A stretch of DNA of 64,000 nt, from assembly GCA_903936705.1 (NCBI GenBank), contig CAIZWN010000015.1:1-64000 (forward strand), written 5' to 3'. Each line of letters starts with the position of its first letter. Positions within the stretch are counted from its first letter, which is position 1. The position numbers and the translations under genes are program-made. Below the pieces are notes generated by a model. The model saw nothing but the letters and a program-made list of their open reading frames with translations. It was not told the DNA's origin and did no database searches. Positions 8,815 through 16,547 of this stretch are shown here, one piece after another. This stretch comes from an uncultured Myxococcales bacterium (GTDB lineage: Bacteria; Myxococcota_A; UBA9042; DTJE01).

Positions 8815-10203
8815 TCACGCCGCGGGCACATCGGCCGGGTAGGGGAACCGGATCCGGATGCAGGTCCCGCGGGCCGGTCCGCTGTCGACCGTGCAGCTTC
8901 CGCCGACCAGCCGGGCGCGCTCGCGGATGCCGACCATCCCGAATCGGCCCCGGGCTGCCGCAGCTTCCGGGTCGAAACCCACGCCGTCGTCGCGGATTTC
9001 GATGCTGGCGTCCCGGTCATCGACGTCCAGGGATATCCAGACGTTGCGGGCGTGGGCATGCCTCGCGACGTTCGTCAGGGCCTCCTGGACCACGCGGTAC
9101 AGGGCGATGCACTGCTCCTGGGACAGCGCTTCCTCGTCCAGTCCGCAGGAAACCGCGCAGGCCAGGTCGGCCTTCCGTTCGAGGTCCCGCGCGAGGGCCT
9201 CCACCGCCGCGATCAGGCCGTACGAATCCAGCAACCGCGGGCGCAGCGCGTTCAGCACCGCGCCGACCGCGTCGTGCAGCGAGGTCAGAAGCGCCCCGGC
9301 ACGCGCGAACCCCTCGGCAAGCCGGGGCCGATCGATGGCGTCATGGCCGGACGCACCCTCGAGGTTTTCCAGTTCCATCCGCAGCCCGGTCAGCGTCTGG
9401 CCCAGTTCGTCGTGGATCTCGCGCGCGATCCGGACCCGTTCCTCCTCCTGCACCGACGCCAGGTTCCGCGCGAGATCCCGGAGCTGCTCGGTCTGTTCCG
9501 CGACGCGACCCTCGAGCCTGCGCCTCATGTCGTCGAGCGCGCGGTGCTGCAGGTAGTTGGCGCGCAGCAGCAGGTAAACCACGTGGCCCACCGCGACGGC
9601 CGCGATGGCGGACGCGACCGCCCAGACGATCGGGGTGACCGCTTCGGGCCGTGCCAGGGTCGCAGGTTCCGTGGCGAAGAAGCAGACGAAGTAGGCGACC
9701 ACCATCAGCACCGCCGCCACCGCCCGTCGCGGCAGATCGACGATCAGCAACACTGTCATCAGGGGGACAGTGTAGACGCCGTATGTCAGCGGCGACTCCA
9801 GACCGCCAAGCCGGGCCATCAGGTAGCCGGTCCCGCCCATCGAAAGAGTGAAGGCCACCAGCGCGAGCGGGAAGGGACGCTGGGCGAGGTAGTGGCTGGC
9901 CCGGAGCCCTGCGAGGACGACGACGCATAGGCCGAGGGTCGATAGGCGCCAGTCCGCCAGCAGATCGATGCCGTCCGAGCCGGTCGGAAAGACGAGCAGG
10001 TCGGTGGGCCAGGCCAGCAGGGTCAGCAGCAGCAGCACGATCGCGGTCACGCGGACCCCGGCCCGGGTCAGCCGCGTCGCATGATCGTGGAACGCCCGCA
10101 TCGCGTCCGGAGCGGCACCATCGGCCAGGTCGAGATCCATGTTCAACTGGCGAACCCACTCCCCCGCCAGACTGCGAATCCGTTCCAGCGTGTCCCTCGT
10201 CAT
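8815..10203 (-). CDS. Membrane-bound sensor histidine kinase (HisKA_3, NarX/DegS type)
   Basis: 462 residues. The N-terminal part has about six hydrophobic membrane segments (about 50-215: TAIVLLLLTLLAWP, LSTLGLCVVVLAGL, VPLMTVLLIV, AVLMVVAYFVCFF, AVASAIAAVAVGHVVYLLL). A coiled linker leads to the HisKA_3 dimerisation domain with phosphoacceptor His264 in REIHDELGQTLTGL. The HATPase_c domain carries an N-box (VVQEALTNVARHAHA) and G-boxes (IRDDGVGFDP, RFGMVGIRERARLVGG). It is the likely partner of the NarL-type regulator that converges on it with a 44-base gap, an unusual tail-to-tail arrangement for a kinase/regulator pair. There is no large extracytoplasmic loop, so the signal may be sensed within the membrane. 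Confidence 0.95.
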   Translation of the reverse strand: MTRDTLERIRSLAGEWVRQLNMDLDLADGAAPDAMRAFHDHATRLTRAGVRVTAIVLLLLTLLAWPTDLLVFPTGSDGIDLLADWRLSTLGLCVVVLAGLRASHYLAQRPFPLALVAFTLSMGGTGYLMARLGGLESPLTYGVYTVPLMTVLLIVDLPRRAVAAVLMVVAYFVCFFATEPATLARPEAVTPIVWAVASAIAAVAVGHVVYLLLRANYLQHRALDDMRRRLEGRVAEQTEQLRDLARNLASVQEEERVRIAREIHDELGQTLTGLRMELENLEGASGHDAIDRPRLAEGFARAGALLTSLHDAVGAVLNALRPRLLDSYGLIAAVEALARDLERKADLACAVSCGLDEEALSQEQCIALYRVVQEALTNVARHAHARNVWISLDVDDRDASIEIRDDGVGFDPEAAAARGRFGMVGIRERARLVGGSCTVDSGPARGTCIRIRFPYPADVPAA

Positions 10204-10346
10204 CTCCTCCCCCGCCCGTCCCCGACTCGGAACGGCATTCTACTCCGGGACAAGGAATCGCGATGAAGTGCCGGGCCTCCGGATGCGGGACGGTGCTACG
10301 GTTGATCCCGCGCACCATGGACAGCAGGCCGTGGGTGATCAGCAGG
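10204..10346. other. Intergenic, nothing recognised
   Basis: 143 bases between the kinase start and the end of the next lipoprotein gene, both minus strand. It should contain the kinase promoter. I see no convincing -35/-10 pair or terminator hairpin. Confidence 0.4.
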
Positions 10347-11477
10347 CTATTCCGCAGCGGCGATCACGATCGAATAGTCCCCTGGGCCGAAGCTCTTGAC
10401 GGGCTCGCTGCTGCCGCTCGAGTCGGTGTCAAAGACGCCGGTCGCGTAGCTCGACGTCGACTGGTCCTCCCAGCGAAAGCAGTTCTTGGTCTTCATCGTG
10501 ACCGTGGCCACGTAGTTCATGGAGATGCTGGGCGTGATCGTCAGGTGCTCGGACAGTTCCATCTGCAGCCACGTGCGGCCGCTCTCCTTGATCACGGTGC
10601 CGGTCGCCGAGCTGGGGAACGGGGGAAGCGTGCCGGTCTTGACGAACGGGAAGCCCCCGGCGCTGAACGAGTACTGCACCCAGTCCTGCGACCGCGGCGT
10701 CGAGTCGATGACCGTATCGCCGAGCGCCGCGACGACCGACACGGGACCCTGCAGCGCCGGTACAGGGAACGGCGGGTGGACCGTCGCCTGCACCGTGAAG
10801 CGGGCCGTGGCCATCAGGACGCGCGCGTAGATGTAGGTGCCGCTCGTGACCTGGAACAGGTCGATAGTAGCCAACGACGTGCTTCCCTGCATGTCGACCT
10901 CGGTGTACTTGCCGTCGCCCGCGTCGAAGACCGTGACGGGCGAGGGATCGTCCGCGCTGGCCAGCAGTTGGACCTTCTGGACGCCAATGAAGAATGCGGC
11001 AGGCGTCTGGGACGCGTACGAATCCTGGAACGTGACGTCGGAGTCGGGGTCCCCGACGATCACGAACTCAAGCGTCGGACCTTCAGCAACCTCGGCCTCA
11101 TTCGTGACGTCGGTCGCGACCGGGGTCTCGGGCGCGGTGTCGATGGGCGCCGTCTCGTCGAGGCCGGTGTCGGCCGCGAGCGCGTCGACGTCGGCCGGCG
11201 GCGCATCGGTCGCGACGTCGGCGGGGACGACCTCCCCCGCGACCTCGGCAAACGGCGTATCAGTCGCGATGTCTGCTGGGGCGCTCTCTTCCGCCATGTC
11301 CGCCCCGACCACGCCCTCAGCCGCGTCGGTTCCCGCGACTTCCGCGGGGACGACGTCGGCGGCAACAAAGGCGTCGGTCGTGTCGCCGGCGTTCCCGGTG
11401 TCGCTGCCCGAGCAGGCCGCGAGCGCCAGTACGACGGCGATGCCCAAAATCCTCGCAAGGCGGAGCCTGGTCTTCAT
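10347..11477 (-). CDS. Secreted lipoprotein with Asp/Ala/Val-rich linker
   Basis: 376 residues. The start at 11477 has AGGAGG eight bases upstream. Lipobox VLALAACSGSD. Residues about 25-135 form a low-complexity linker with repeated short units such as PADIATDTP, PADVATDAP and ADVDALAADTG. The C-terminal domain (about 140-376) begins EFVIVGDPDSDVTF and looks beta-rich (FFIGVQKVQLLASADD, TYIYARVLMATARFTVQATV, TWLQMELSEHLTITPSI). I recognise no family. The linker type recurs in the ceramidase-like, GH31 and serine-hydrolase lipoproteins of this window and probably projects the domain from the outer membrane. A TTTCGCTACA box lies about 95 bases upstream of the start. Confidence 0.82.
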   Translation of the reverse strand: MKTRLRLARILGIAVVLALAACSGSDTGNAGDTTDAFVAADVVPAEVAGTDAAEGVVGADMAEESAPADIATDTPFAEVAGEVVPADVATDAPPADVDALAADTGLDETAPIDTAPETPVATDVTNEAEVAEGPTLEFVIVGDPDSDVTFQDSYASQTPAAFFIGVQKVQLLASADDPSPVTVFDAGDGKYTEVDMQGSTSLATIDLFQVTSGTYIYARVLMATARFTVQATVHPPFPVPALQGPVSVVAALGDTVIDSTPRSQDWVQYSFSAGGFPFVKTGTLPPFPSSATGTVIKESGRTWLQMELSEHLTITPSISMNYVATVTMKTKNCFRWEDQSTSSYATGVFDTDSSGSSEPVKSFGPGDYSIVIAAAE

Positions 11478-11572
11478 CGTCAAACCTCCTGTCGCGGCGA
11501 GCGCCGGATCGTCAGCGATCCCACGCTCCGCCTTCGCATTGTTCCCATGCCTGGGAGGGGCAGCAATCGACC

Positions 11573-11582
11573 TTTCGCTACA
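11573..11582. promoter_or_regulatory. TTTCGCTACA box upstream of the lipoprotein gene
   Basis: Exact ten-base match to the box at 8015-8024, placed about 95 bases upstream of the lipoprotein start at 11477. On the minus strand the neighbouring sequence contains TTGTGGACATATG, similar to the AAGTGGACAAAT next to the boxes near 8040. It may mark a shared regulon with the SpvB operon. Confidence 0.3.
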
Positions 11583-11703
11583 CGCGTCTGGCGCGTGTAG
11601 ACATATGTCCACAAGGTGGGGCGGCGCCGGGGCTTTTTCGTATCTGGGGTATAGTCCGGCCAGAGGGCCGAAGCGTAGCTGTCAACGCAGGTGCGCAAAC
11701 GGT

Positions 11704-11724
11704 TCGTCCGGAACAGCCGGACGA
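11704..11724 (-). terminator. Possible terminator hairpin after the small membrane protein gene
   Basis: TCGTCCGG and CCGGACGA form a perfect eight-base stem with a five-base loop, 46 bases beyond the stop codon at 11770. There is no strong T-run, so it may instead be a processing or protein-binding site. Confidence 0.3.
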
Positions 11725-11769
11725 CCGCATTCATCTTGTCCCTCATGTCCACGCCGGCCCGGCTCTCGG

Positions 11770-12195
11770 TCATCCCCTCGCTCGTGTGGCCGAGTCGCAG
11801 GCCCGGACGGTTCGTCCCCAGGCAAAACTGCGAACCCTGGACGGCGCGTGGGCGAGGATGCCGGACAGCACGACCACCAGGACCAGCAACGATGGCCGCC
11901 ACACGGGCTGGAAATGGGCAACGACCAGCAGAACCAGCTTCAGGACAACCACCTGCCCCTTCAGTTGCAGCAGCCAGTCGGGCCCGTTCCAAAGGTAGAG
12001 CAGGACAAGAAGGATGCCGCTGGCCATAGTCAGGTGCCCGAACGACTCCCATTGTGCCTGGGGCAGGGCGAACAGGAAGCCACCGCCGATGCCGGCCATG
12101 CCAACCAGGTGGGCACACCGCAGGCCGATGTTTACCCATCGCTGGCCCGAAAACGAGCGCGGCGGAGGCGGGAAAAGGCGCTGCAACACGGTCAT
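11770..12195 (-). CDS. Small integral membrane protein, unknown function
   Basis: 141 residues. An amphipathic N-terminus (LQRLFPPPPRSFSGQRWVNI) is followed by about four hydrophobic segments: LVGMAGIGGGFLFAL, LTMASGILLVLLYLW, VVVLKLVLLVVAHF and SLLVLVVVLSGILA, then a basic C-terminus. The start at 12195 has GGTGG upstream. I do not recognise a named family, though the segment pattern looks like proteins found beside TonB receptors or cytochromes. The only neighbour on this strand is the TonB receptor tail relic ending 52 bases upstream, so it may be the surviving partner of a lost uptake system. A hairpin lies downstream. Confidence 0.7.
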   Translation of the reverse strand: MTVLQRLFPPPPRSFSGQRWVNIGLRCAHLVGMAGIGGGFLFALPQAQWESFGHLTMASGILLVLLYLWNGPDWLLQLKGQVVVLKLVLLVVAHFQPVWRPSLLVLVVVLSGILAHAPSRVRSFAWGRTVRACDSATRARG

Positions 12196-12246
12196 TTGTC
12201 CACCACTATCGGAGGCTGGTCACATCGCGAAGGACGACCGGATTCA

Positions 12247-12417
12247 TCACTTCGGACTCGTGTCGGCCCGCGCGACCCGGAATCGCGCCCCCGGCCAGAC
12301 CTCGTGACCAGGATCTGGAAAACCATACTCGCTGGTGTCGTTGCGGTCCAGCAGGTTCGTGGCTCGGACAAACAGGGCCAGCCACGAAGCCGGGCGATCA
12401 TCGATACGCGTATCCAT
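12247..12417 (-). pseudogene. C-terminal remnant of a TonB-dependent outer-membrane receptor
   Basis: The minus strand encodes a 56-residue reading frame containing LALFVRATNLLDRNDTSEYG, then FPDPGHEVWPGARFRV and a stop at 12247. This matches the last two beta strands of TonB-dependent receptors: the NLLDR motif, a Tyr-Gly, a PxPGR-like turn and a final aromatic GxRF strand. Upstream an in-frame TAA closes the frame, and the rest of the roughly 600-residue barrel is absent. It is therefore a decayed or recombined fragment, not an active gene. The small membrane protein gene follows on the same strand, which suggests an ancestral operon. Confidence 0.6.
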
Positions 12418-12479
12418 GGGGCAACAGGTTTAGGCAGTTTCTGGTGGGCGTTTACACGCCGTCCTTGGTGTTGCGCTTG

Positions 12480-12508
12480 TTGACCCATTCCTGAATACAA
12501 AGTACAAA
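12480..12508 (+). promoter_or_regulatory. Candidate sigma-70-type promoter of the B12-sensor operon
   Basis: TTGACC at 12480-12485, a 17-base spacer, then TACAAA at 12503-12508, in a locally AT-richer stretch about 90 bases before the first gene of the signalling operon. The -35 matches five of six consensus bases and the -10 four of six. Confidence 0.4.
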
Positions 12509-12597
12509 TTGATCTGCATACGCACACGCAGGCTCTGTATGTCGGGGAAGACAAACCCGATCGGTATCTATATCTCGGCCCGAACCGGGAAGGGCCG

Positions 12598-12942
12598 ATG
12601 ACCCGTCGAATCCCATGGTTCCAGGTCGCCGGACTGTTCGTGGTCGTTTGCACGCTGGCTACGACTGGTTACTGGTACTACTCCTTCGAACGAACCGCCA
12701 TCCGGGACGCCAAGTTAGCCGATTTGCAGGGGATCGCCGACGTCGTAGAAGCCAAGGCGTCCGACCGACAGTATCGTGCGGCATTGGGCATCGACGCGGC
12801 CCACGCTGAGATCCAGAGGGGGCGAGGCACGGCTTATTGGTCCGACGCCGTCGACGCCTGCGTAAAGGTGTTTCGCGAGGACGGGTATGTGCTGCCGCTC
12901 CAGGCCTCACCGGGCTTCGCCGGAGGATTGTTCCATGCCTGA
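12598..12942 (+). CDS. Short membrane-anchored protein, possibly a truncated sensor
   Basis: 114 residues. One N-terminal membrane segment (FQVAGLFVVVCTLATTGYWYY), then a soluble stretch (RTAIRDAKLADLQGIADVVEA) like the juxtamembrane helix of sensor kinases. The protein ends abruptly at GFAGGLFHA and overlaps the next gene by eight bases. Start by position after the candidate promoter; no strong ribosome binding site is visible. It may be a genuine small anchor for the B12 sensor complex or the 5' remainder of a disrupted histidine kinase. No enzymatic motif is visible. Confidence 0.6.
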   Translation: MTRRIPWFQVAGLFVVVCTLATTGYWYYSFERTAIRDAKLADLQGIADVVEAKASDRQYRAALGIDAAHAEIQRGRGTAYWSDAVDACVKVFREDGYVLPLQASPGFAGGLFHA

Positions 12943-13576
12943 CGGTCTGCCTGCCTATCTCGACGCGCTGCTTGGCGGGCGCCGCGTGGAGTGCATGGCC
13001 ATCGTCGAGCGCGCGCTGGCGGCCAACGCCCGATTACGCGATGTGTACCTGGGGCTCTTCCAGCCTGCCCTCTATTCCGTGGGAGACCTCTGGGAACGGA
13101 ACCGCGTAACGGTAGCGACCGAACACCTGGCCACCTCGATCGTCGAGACCCAGATGAGCCTGCTGGAGGCAGGTCTTTTCGACGCGCCCCACAAGAACGC
13201 CACCGCCGTCGTAGCGTGCTCGGCCAACGAACATCACCAGATCGGTGGCCGCATGATCGCGGACGCCTTCGAATGGAACGGGTGGCACGCCGACTTCCTG
13301 GGCGCCAACACCCCCGAGGATGCGCTGCTGGCGTACCTGGCCGATCGAACGCCTAACGTGGTAGCTCTCTCGTTGTCGGTTGCGTTCAACATCGACCGGC
13401 TTCTGCATACCGTCGAGGCGATTCGAATCCGATTTCCGTCGCTTCCGATCCTTGTGGGCGGTCAGGCCTTCCGCTGGGGCCGCTGCGCCGCAGTCGAGGC
13501 GGTACCAGGCGTAACGGTGCTCGCGGGTCTCGACGAGTTCGAGCGACGGTTGCCTGAATGGGAGCCACATGGCTAG
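12935..13576 (+). CDS. Cobalamin-binding sensor protein, CarH-like cap without DNA-binding domain
   Basis: 213 residues. The N-terminal helical cap (about 5-80) has LFQPALYSVGDLWERNRVTV followed by ATEHLAT. The W53-x9-E63-H64 pattern matches the adenosylcobalamin-contacting W...EH motif of CarH/LitR photoreceptors. The C-terminal Rossmann-type B12 domain (about 88-205) has the cobalamin-ligand motif ExHxxG as E99-H-H101-QIG, plus ILVGGQAF. CarH and LitR carry an N-terminal MerR helix-turn-helix, absent here, so the output is probably protein-protein. It overlaps the downstream kinase gene by eight bases, implying coupled translation and a cobalamin- or light-responsive kinase. CarH's second photoligand His (after the Trp) is Glu54 here, so photochemistry may differ. 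Confidence 0.88.
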   Translation: MPDGLPAYLDALLGGRRVECMAIVERALAANARLRDVYLGLFQPALYSVGDLWERNRVTVATEHLATSIVETQMSLLEAGLFDAPHKNATAVVACSANEHHQIGGRMIADAFEWNGWHADFLGANTPEDALLAYLADRTPNVVALSLSVAFNIDRLLHTVEAIRIRFPSLPILVGGQAFRWGRCAAVEAVPGVTVLAGLDEFERRLPEWEPHG

Positions 13577-14726
13577 CGAACCGTTTAACGAGGCGCTCGT
13601 CCGACACCTGCGCGACTTCGTGCCGCTGCTGGTGGTCGATCTCGACGCCGGGGGTATCGTACGGGATTTGAACGCCTATGCACGCGTGGTGCTGGGCGAC
13701 AGGCTGGTCGGAAGACCCTTCTCTGAAGTTGTGGTCGACTTCGTGGGTGGCTTTGACCTGGCGGCCTTGCTGACGCCCTCCGAGGGCGTTTACAAGATCG
13801 ATCTCGTCACCGCCAGCCTCGCCCCCGAGACCTACTTTGTGCGGGGCCTGGTGAACGGCAGCACGACCGTGCTGGTGGGACACCCCGACTTCGCAGGCAC
13901 TGAACGCCTGCGTGACGAGGTGCTTGGGCTGAACCGGCAATTGAGCACGCTGGGCCGCCAGGTCCAGAAGGCCAACGCAGAACTTCGCGAGTTGAACGAA
14001 CTGAAGACGCGCTTTCTGGGCATGGCCGCACACGACCTGCGTCGCCCCATCGGCGCCGTTATCACTTACACCGAGTTCGTGCGGGACGAGGCCGGCGAGG
14101 CGATGGACCCAGAGCACGTTGGCTTTCTCGATACAGTACTGACGATCGCGCTGGGGATGAAGCGCCTGGTCGACGACTTTCTTGACGTCGCAGTCATCGA
14201 GTCGGGCAAGTTGCGGCTGCAGATCGGCCGGGTGTCGGTCGAGCAGGTGATCCAGCCCGCCATCGACCTTGCCCGACTAGCGGGGCATCGAAAATCGATC
14301 GAGGTCGTGACAGATCGGATTGACGGCGACATTCTTGTCGAGGTTGACGCGGAGCGCCTGCAGCAGGTGCTGGTCAACCTGCTCGGCAACGCCGTGGAGC
14401 ACTCCCCCCCCGGCGGACGCGTCACACTGGATGCACGCTGCGACGGCGACCGTTTGGTGCTTGCGGTCAGCGACCAGGGCAACGGCCTCACGGCCGACCA
14501 GCAGGCTCGGCTGTTCGCGCCCTTCGGGGTCGTTGGGACACAAAAGACCGCTGCAGAGCGCAGCACCGGGCTCGGCCTGGTGATCGCCCGCAAGATCGTC
14601 GATGCGCACGGCGGTGGCCTCCGGGTCGAAAGCGAGGCAGGGGCAGGCGCCACCTTCGTCGTCGAAGTCCCCGTCAGTCATGGGCTGCGGGAAGGCCCGG
14701 CGCCCGGTTCCTCACCCCCGCAATAG
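13569..14726 (+). CDS. Soluble PAS-type sensor histidine kinase
   Basis: 385 residues with no membrane segment. An N-terminal PAS-like region (about 10-110: LLVVDLDAGGIVRDLNAYAR) is followed by a coiled coil (about 112-148: LRDEVLGLNRQLSTLGRQV). HisKA carries phosphoacceptor His155 in MAAHDLRRPIGAVI, and HATPase_c an N-box (VNLLGNAVEHSPPGG), G1 (SDQGNGL) and G2 (STGLGLVIARKIVDAHGG). The gene overlaps the B12-sensor gene, so the cobalamin protein is the likely input partner, acting in the cytoplasm. The receiver domain of the downstream hybrid is a possible phosphate acceptor. Confidence 0.92.
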   Translation: MASEPFNEALVRHLRDFVPLLVVDLDAGGIVRDLNAYARVVLGDRLVGRPFSEVVVDFVGGFDLAALLTPSEGVYKIDLVTASLAPETYFVRGLVNGSTTVLVGHPDFAGTERLRDEVLGLNRQLSTLGRQVQKANAELRELNELKTRFLGMAAHDLRRPIGAVITYTEFVRDEAGEAMDPEHVGFLDTVLTIALGMKRLVDDFLDVAVIESGKLRLQIGRVSVEQVIQPAIDLARLAGHRKSIEVVTDRIDGDILVEVDAERLQQVLVNLLGNAVEHSPPGGRVTLDARCDGDRLVLAVSDQGNGLTADQQARLFAPFGVVGTQKTAAERSTGLGLVIARKIVDAHGGGLRVESEAGAGATFVVEVPVSHGLREGPAPGSSPPQ

Positions 14727-14738
14727 GAGAGTATCGCG

Positions 14739-15212
14739 ATGGATCGAAACCTGCTGCTCACCTCTGCCAGTCGGCTGGTCCAGCCCTCGACCGGTGCCGC
14801 GCGCGAGTTCGAGGCCGCTCGTGACGCGCTTGCGGCTGAACTCAGCCGACGGATGGAAGCCCGGCCCGACCTCGACAAGCTTATTGGAGCTGGCAACCTC
14901 CCCATGATGGAGGACAACAGCCGGAACTTCTGCCGGTTCATGGCCAGCCAGTTCGTTGCCTACGAACCGCGCGTGCTGGTCGAAACGGCCTTGTGGGTTT
15001 TTCGCGCCTACCGCGCGCACGGTTTCGCAACGACGTATTGGGCCGCCAATCTCGACACGTTTCTGGCCATCGCGGAAGCGACACTGCCGCCGTCCGCCTT
15101 TTTAGAGGTCGTTCCCTTCTTCGACTGGCTCATCGTGAACATTCCCGTATTCGTGGCCATCAGCGACCGGGAGATGTGCCCGCCATTGGGCGACGAACCA
15201 GCCCATATGTGA
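14739..15212 (+). CDS. Unknown all-helical protein of the B12-sensor operon
   Basis: 157 residues. GGAG (in TAGGAGAGTATCGCG) precedes the start. It has no signal peptide or membrane segment and is predicted mainly alpha-helical, with conserved-looking aromatic patches: NFCRFMASQFVAYEPRVLVE, ALWVFRAYRAHGF, TTYWAANLDTFL, VVPFFDWLIVNIPVF. Single Cys and several Trp/Tyr/His residues could line a cofactor or docking pocket. It lies 12 bases after the kinase stop and 28 before the hybrid kinase, so it belongs to the signalling operon. I do not recognise the family; a cofactor-binding helical bundle or adaptor of the B12 sensor is possible. Confidence 0.75.
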   Translation: MDRNLLLTSASRLVQPSTGAAREFEAARDALAAELSRRMEARPDLDKLIGAGNLPMMEDNSRNFCRFMASQFVAYEPRVLVETALWVFRAYRAHGFATTYWAANLDTFLAIAEATLPPSAFLEVVPFFDWLIVNIPVFVAISDREMCPPLGDEPAHM

Positions 15213-15240
15213 GGGCTCGGCAACTGCAGAGAGGGGTTCC

Positions 15241-16416
15241 ATGGACGACGCGGTAAGGATTCTAGTCGCGGACGACGATGCTGTGACGCTGGTCGCGACT
15301 GCCCGACTGATGCGCCAGGCCGGCTACGATGTCGACGAGGCTGCGAACGGTGCCGAAGCCGCCTCGAACGCGTTGGCGCGGCCTCCGGAATTGGCGTTGT
15401 TAGACGTTCACCTTGGCGACATCGATGGCCGGGAGCTTTGCAAGTCGCTGCGCCAGGACGTGCGCCTAGCCGACACGTTCTTCGTGCTTGTTTCGGCCAT
15501 CGCGGTATCGACAGACGACCAGGCGTCCGGTCTCGAGATGGGCGCCGACGGCTACGTGGCCCGGCCTATCGGCAACCGGGAGCTGCTGGCCCGTGTCGGC
15601 GCGTTTTTACGCCTGCAGGCGGTCACCCGAGAACGACGGCGTTTCGACGAGGCGCTGTTCCAACGCCACCGCTTGGAGGCTATGGGAGCGCTGGCCCGCG
15701 GGGTCGGTCATGAGATCAACAACCCGCTTGCCATCGTTATGAACTACGGCCAGTTGATCGTCGACGCGGCCACTCCCGGCAGCGACATCGCGCGCCATGC
15801 GGCAGATCTTCTCGTGGGAGCCGAACGAATCGCGACGATCGTTCGCGTGCTCAACAGCCTGTCGTCGTCGGGCGCGTCAGTGGACGGCATCACGAGCCCA
15901 GCCGAATTGCTTGCACCCATTTTCGAATTACTCGCGACCAACCTGCGCGATCTCGATGGGATCGACCTGCGGGTCGACGTCCCGCCGGACCTACCCCTTT
16001 TACGCTGCCGGAGGACCGAGCTTCAATACGTGCTCATTAGTGTGATCGAGAATGCCCGTGAGGCCCTCAATTGCCGCTACCCGGGGGTCCATCCGAGCAA
16101 GACGCTCTCGATCGCGGCCTGCCGAACCGATGACCCCTGGCCAGGAGTGCGCTTTACCGTCGAAGATGGCGGCGGCGGCTTCAGCCCCAAGGCCCGGGCA
16201 CACCTCTTCGAGCCGTTCTACACGACAAAGAACCGCGCCGAGAGCCAGGGACTGTCGCTGGCCGTCTGCCGTCGCATCGTGACCAGTCACCGAGGACAAA
16301 TGCAGGTCCAAAGTGAAAGCGAGCGCTTCACGCGCGTCGTGATCGACTTGCCAACTGGCGGCGCGTTACCTGGCGTCGTCGCAGGGGGGGGTGACGATGG
16401 ACTCGGAACATCCTGA
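15241..16416 (+). CDS. Hybrid receiver - histidine kinase
   Basis: 391 residues. N-terminal receiver domain (about 5-125) with acidic residues ADDDA, phosphoacceptor Asp55 in LALLDVHLGD, Ser in LVSAIAV. The usual receiver Lys is Arg in YVARPI. HisKA carries His157 in ARGVGHEINNPLAIVMNYGQ and HATPase_c an N-box (VISVIENAREAL), G1 (EDGGGGF) and a C-terminal FEPFYTTK motif typical of ATPase domains of NtrB-like kinases. GGGG (in GAGAGGGGTTCC) precedes the start. It is likely the response element of the B12-sensor kinase. No DNA-binding output is present, so the final output is unknown. Confidence 0.93.
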   Translation: MDDAVRILVADDDAVTLVATARLMRQAGYDVDEAANGAEAASNALARPPELALLDVHLGDIDGRELCKSLRQDVRLADTFFVLVSAIAVSTDDQASGLEMGADGYVARPIGNRELLARVGAFLRLQAVTRERRRFDEALFQRHRLEAMGALARGVGHEINNPLAIVMNYGQLIVDAATPGSDIARHAADLLVGAERIATIVRVLNSLSSSGASVDGITSPAELLAPIFELLATNLRDLDGIDLRVDVPPDLPLLRCRRTELQYVLISVIENAREALNCRYPGVHPSKTLSIAACRTDDPWPGVRFTVEDGGGGFSPKARAHLFEPFYTTKNRAESQGLSLAVCRRIVTSHRGQMQVQSESERFTRVVIDLPTGGALPGVVAGGGDDGLGTS

Positions 16417-16543
16417 AGCAATGGCACGCATCGAGACCGTGTCGCTTGCCTTCGAGAAGGAGCTCCTGGACATCGATCGGCTGGCTGCGCAGACCCTGCT
16501 GGACGAAACACCCCTGTCCTCGGGCGGCGCTACACGGCGATAA
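16397..16543 (+). pseudogene. Truncated start of another B12-sensor-type gene
   Basis: A 48-codon frame starting within the end of the hybrid kinase gene (20-base overlap, translationally coupled position) and stopping at 16543. It reads MDSEHPEAMARIETVSLAFE then KELLDIDRLAAQTLLDE, resembling the first helices of B12-binding_2 cap domains (ALLxxDRxAAxxLLxE). The remainder is missing: the minus-strand CcdA gene ends five bases later. It is probably the 5' stub of a gene lost at a recombination joint, though a real micro-protein cannot be excluded. Confidence 0.45.
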
Positions 16544-16547
16544 GCAC

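Noticed and set aside
10263-12483. Long plus-strand frames opposite the lipoprotein and small membrane gene
   Set aside because: Low-complexity Ser/Thr/Ala/Val frames mirror the Asp/Ala-rich linker on the minus strand.
12192-12653. Minus-strand frame spanning the operon promoter region
   Set aside because: Its composition is unlike protein and it covers the promoter and the TonB relic; the relic is in a different frame.
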